NCBI GenBank assembly: GCA_001899065.1
Contig: MKUZ01000016.1
Location: forward strand, 1-64,000
DNA: 64,000 nucleotides
Direction: 5' to 3'
From: Devosia sp. 66-22
GTDB taxonomy: Bacteria > Pseudomonadota > Alphaproteobacteria > Rhizobiales > Devosiaceae
The notes beneath the pieces were generated by a model that did no database searches, was not told the DNA's origin, and saw nothing but the letters and a program-made list of their open reading frames with translations. Positions 61,737 through 64,000 of the stretch are shown here, piece after piece. The position numbers and the translations under genes were made by a program. Each line of letters starts with the position of its first letter. Positions within the stretch are counted from its first letter, which is position 1.

Positions 61737-62957
61737 ATGCCCGACTACGCGATCATGTGGGAATGGCTGTCGCTCGCCGCGCGGTGGACGCATGTGATAA
61801 CGGCCATCGCCTGGATCGGGTCGTCGTTCTATTTCATCGCGCTCGACCTCGGCCTGCGCAAGACGCCCAGCCTGCCACCGCTGGCACATGGCGAGGAGTG
61901 GCAGGTGCATGGCGGCGGCTTCTATCACATCCAGAAGTACCTGGTGGCGCCCGAGTTCCTGCCCGAGCATCTGACCTGGTTCAAATGGGAGAGCTATGCG
62001 ACGTGGCTGAGCGGCTTCTGCCTGCTCGTCATCGTCTACTATGTTGGCGCCGACCTCTATCTGATCGACCGGCACGTGCTCGATTTGCCGCAATGGGGCG
62101 CGATCGGCATTTCGGTGGGCTCGATCGTCCTGGGCTGGCTGATCTACGACACGCTCTGCAAGTCGCCGGTCGGCAATTCGACGTTCGGGCTGATGCTGGT
62201 GCTGTTCGTCATCCTGACCGCGATGGCCTACATCTACACGCTGCTGTTCACCGGGCGCGCGGCGATGCTGCACATGGGCATCTTCACCGCAACGATCATG
62301 ACGGCCAATGTCGCGGCAATCATCATCCCCAACCAGACCATCGTCGTCGCGGACCTCAAGGCGGGCCGCGTCCCCGACGCCAAATACGGCAAGATCGCCA
62401 AGCAGCGCTCGCTGCACAACAATTACCTGACGCTGCCGGTCATCTTCTTCATGCTGTCGAGCCACTATCCGCTGGCCTTCGCGACGCAGTGGAACTGGCT
62501 CATCGCCTCGCTGATCTTCCTCGAAGGGGCCATCATCCGGCACTGGTTCAATACCCGCCATGCCCGCAAGGGCAGCCCGCACTGGACGTGGCTGGCGGCG
62601 GTGGTGATCTTTATCGTCATCGCCTGGCTGTCGACCTCGCCCAAGCTGGGCGATGCGCGCGAGGAGGTGGCGTCGGCAAACGCCGAGCGGTTTCTCGCGG
62701 CCGAGCATTTCGCTGCCGCCCGCGACGTGATCCTCGGCCGCTGCTCGATGTGCCACATGGCCGAGCCGGTCTATGAGGGCGTCCTGCAGGCGCCCAAAAA
62801 CGTGCATCTCGATACCGATGCGGCGATCGCCAATCACGCCGAGCAGGTGGCGATGCAGGCGGGCTTCAGCCATGCCATGCCCCCCGGCAACGTTACCGAG
62901 ATGACGCCAGAAGAGCGGGCACTGATCGTGGCGTGGTTCCGCGAGGCGGGCGGCTGA
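61737..62957 (+). CDS. puuD: Membrane urate oxidase, cytochrome-c-linked (PuuD)
   Basis: A 406-residue membrane protein: about eight hydrophobic segments (first 300 residues) and a C-terminal cytochrome c domain with C336-x2-C339-H340. This is the urate hydroxylase PuuD, which oxidises urate to 5-hydroxyisourate and uses the heme to pass electrons on instead of making hydrogen peroxide. uraH supplies the next step. Its stop shares one base with guaD (TGATG). Confidence 0.93.
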   Translation: MPDYAIMWEWLSLAARWTHVITAIAWIGSSFYFIALDLGLRKTPSLPPLAHGEEWQVHGGGFYHIQKYLVAPEFLPEHLTWFKWESYATWLSGFCLLVIVYYVGADLYLIDRHVLDLPQWGAIGISVGSIVLGWLIYDTLCKSPVGNSTFGLMLVLFVILTAMAYIYTLLFTGRAAMLHMGIFTATIMTANVAAIIIPNQTIVVADLKAGRVPDAKYGKIAKQRSLHNNYLTLPVIFFMLSSHYPLAFATQWNWLIASLIFLEGAIIRHWFNTRHARKGSPHWTWLAAVVIFIVIAWLSTSPKLGDAREEVASANAERFLAAEHFAAARDVILGRCSMCHMAEPVYEGVLQAPKNVHLDTDAAIANHAEQVAMQAGFSHAMPPGNVTEMTPEERALIVAWFREAGG

Positions 62958-64000
62958 TGGCGCGCACCCTGCTTCGCGGCCGCGTGCTGAGCTTCCTCGA
63001 CGAGCCGCAGGCGCTCGATGATGTCGCCTCCTACCGCTACTGGGAGGATGGCGAGGTCGAGATCGAGGACGGCAAGATCGTCTCGGTCGGCCAGTTTGAC
63101 GGCGCACAACAGGCCAACACAACCATCATCGACCATTCGGGCAAGCTGATCCTGCCGGGTCTGATCGATCCGCATATCCATTTCCCGCAGATGCAGGTGA
63201 TCGGCTCTTATGCCGCGAACCTGCTCGAATGGCTCAACACCTACACGTTCGTCGAGGAGCAGCGCTTCGCCGACGAGGCGCATGCGGCGCGCATCGCCGG
63301 CAGGTTCTTCGACGAGCTGATCCGGCACGGCACCACCACCGCCGCCGCCTATTGCACGGTGCATCCGCAATCGGTCGATGCGTTCTTCGGCGCGGCCGCC
63401 GAGCGCAACATGCTGATGGTGGGCGGCAAGGTGATGATGGATCGCAACGCGCCCGAGGCGCTGCGCGACACGCCGCAGTCGGGCTATGACGACACGAAGG
63501 TCGGCATCGCGCGCTGGCACGGCCAGGGCCGCGCGCACTACGCGATCACGCCGCGCTTTGCCATCACCTCGACGCCCGAGCAGATGGAGATGGCGGAGAC
63601 GCTGGCGCGCGAGTATCCGGACCTCCACATCCAGACTCATGTCGACGAGAATCTCGAGGAGATCGCGTTCGCACGCGAGCTGTTCCCCAACCTGCCGGAC
63701 TATCTGGGCATCTATGAGCGCTATCACCTGCTCGGTCCCAAGACGCTGCTGGGCCACTGCATCCACCTGACGCATCGCGAATGCGAGGTGCTGGCGGAGA
63801 CGCGGTCGGTGGCGGTGTGGTGCCCCACCAGCAATCTGTTCATCGGCTCGGGCCTGTTCGATCACGACCGGCTGCAAGCGCATGACGTGCGTATCGGTAT
63901 CGCGACCGATGTGGGTGGCGGGACCAGCTATTCGATGCTGCACACCCTCGATGAGGGCTACAAGGTGCTGCAGCTTCGCGGCCAGCGGCTCAATCCGCTG
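62957..64000 (+). CDS. guaD: Guanine deaminase (cut by the window end)
   Basis: The first 348 residues of an amidohydrolase with PGLIDPHIHFPQ (metal ligands H73, H75), THVDEN, LLGHCIHL and the metal-type aspartate in ATDVGGG. This matches guanine deaminase, which turns guanine into xanthine for XdhAB. The ATG shares a base with the puuD stop, and the frame is open to the last base of the window. Confidence 0.93.
   Translation, partial: MARTLLRGRVLSFLDEPQALDDVASYRYWEDGEVEIEDGKIVSVGQFDGAQQANTTIIDHSGKLILPGLIDPHIHFPQMQVIGSYAANLLEWLNTYTFVEEQRFADEAHAARIAGRFFDELIRHGTTTAAAYCTVHPQSVDAFFGAAAERNMLMVGGKVMMDRNAPEALRDTPQSGYDDTKVGIARWHGQGRAHYAITPRFAITSTPEQMEMAETLAREYPDLHIQTHVDENLEEIAFARELFPNLPDYLGIYERYHLLGPKTLLGHCIHLTHRECEVLAETRSVAVWCPTSNLFIGSGLFDHDRLQAHDVRIGIATDVGGGTSYSMLHTLDEGYKVLQLRGQRLNPL

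Overview
The window is high-GC DNA from an alphaproteobacterium, most likely a member of the Hyphomicrobiales (Rhizobiales), possibly Devosia-like. The reasons are: perfect EcfG-type general-stress promoters, a CtrA-type TTAA-N7-TTAA site, an Irr/ICE-like iron box, ThuA/ThuB-like trehalose genes, a fused PuuE-UraD allantoin enzyme and the membrane urate oxidase PuuD. I see no rRNA, tRNA, CRISPR, prophage or insertion sequence. This is an ordinary chromosomal segment, densely packed with metabolic and transport operons. The genus is inference only.

Layout. 0-3.2 kb: a degenerate receiver protein, a Crp/Fnr regulator, then a block of five small stress proteins (YqjD/YqjE-like, DUF3309 and two small unknowns) read leftward from three perfect EcfG promoters. 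3.2-10.5 kb: a transglutaminase / circularly permuted ATP-grasp / alpha-E system, interrupted by a MazE-MazF toxin-antitoxin pair. 10.6-17.1 kb: a LysR regulator, a putrescine-type ABC importer and gamma-aminobutyraldehyde dehydrogenase. 17.2-19.6 kb: a polyol dehydrogenase with its GntR regulator. 19.7-26.7 kb: a Ser-rich exported protein, then a six-gene leftward operon: ABC importer, a sulfatase / phosphonate-monoester-hydrolase-like enzyme that appears to start at CTG, and a sulfurtransferase. 27.0-32.1 kb: an iron-linked periplasmic cluster (imelysin, di-heme protein, imelysin, DUF1513) preceded by an ICE-like box. 32.1-35.3 kb: a LacI regulator divergent from thuA/thuB-like genes, with a perfect operator between them.

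35.4-36.8 kb: small membrane genes and a methyltransferase. 36.8-37.8 kb: a gene-free stretch with dispersed-repeat-like palindromes and a run of five strong hairpins. 37.8-41.4 kb: a second ThuA-fold protein, a cytochrome b / molybdopterin oxidoreductase pair and two small exported proteins. 41.7-43.0 kb: a DEAD-box helicase with a clear terminator. 43.3-46.4 kb: a compact condensation-domain / carrier-protein / AMP-ligase trio of unknown product, the best candidate here for an undescribed small pathway. 46.4-64.0 kb: mostly a purine-catabolism island running from guanine deaminase (cut by the window end) through xanthine dehydrogenase, PuuD, hydroxyisourate hydrolase and PuuE-UraD to ureidoglycine aminohydrolase and ureidoglycolate lyase, with a BMP-family nucleoside/purine ABC importer embedded in it.

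In the purine island the steps connect directly: the importer brings in nucleosides or bases, GuaD makes xanthine, XdhAB (matured by XdhC) makes urate, PuuD passes urate electrons to a cytochrome c, UraH and UraD make S-allantoin, PuuE opens the ring, and AllE/AllA finish to glyoxylate and ammonia/urea. No allantoate amidohydrolase or allantoicase is visible in the window.
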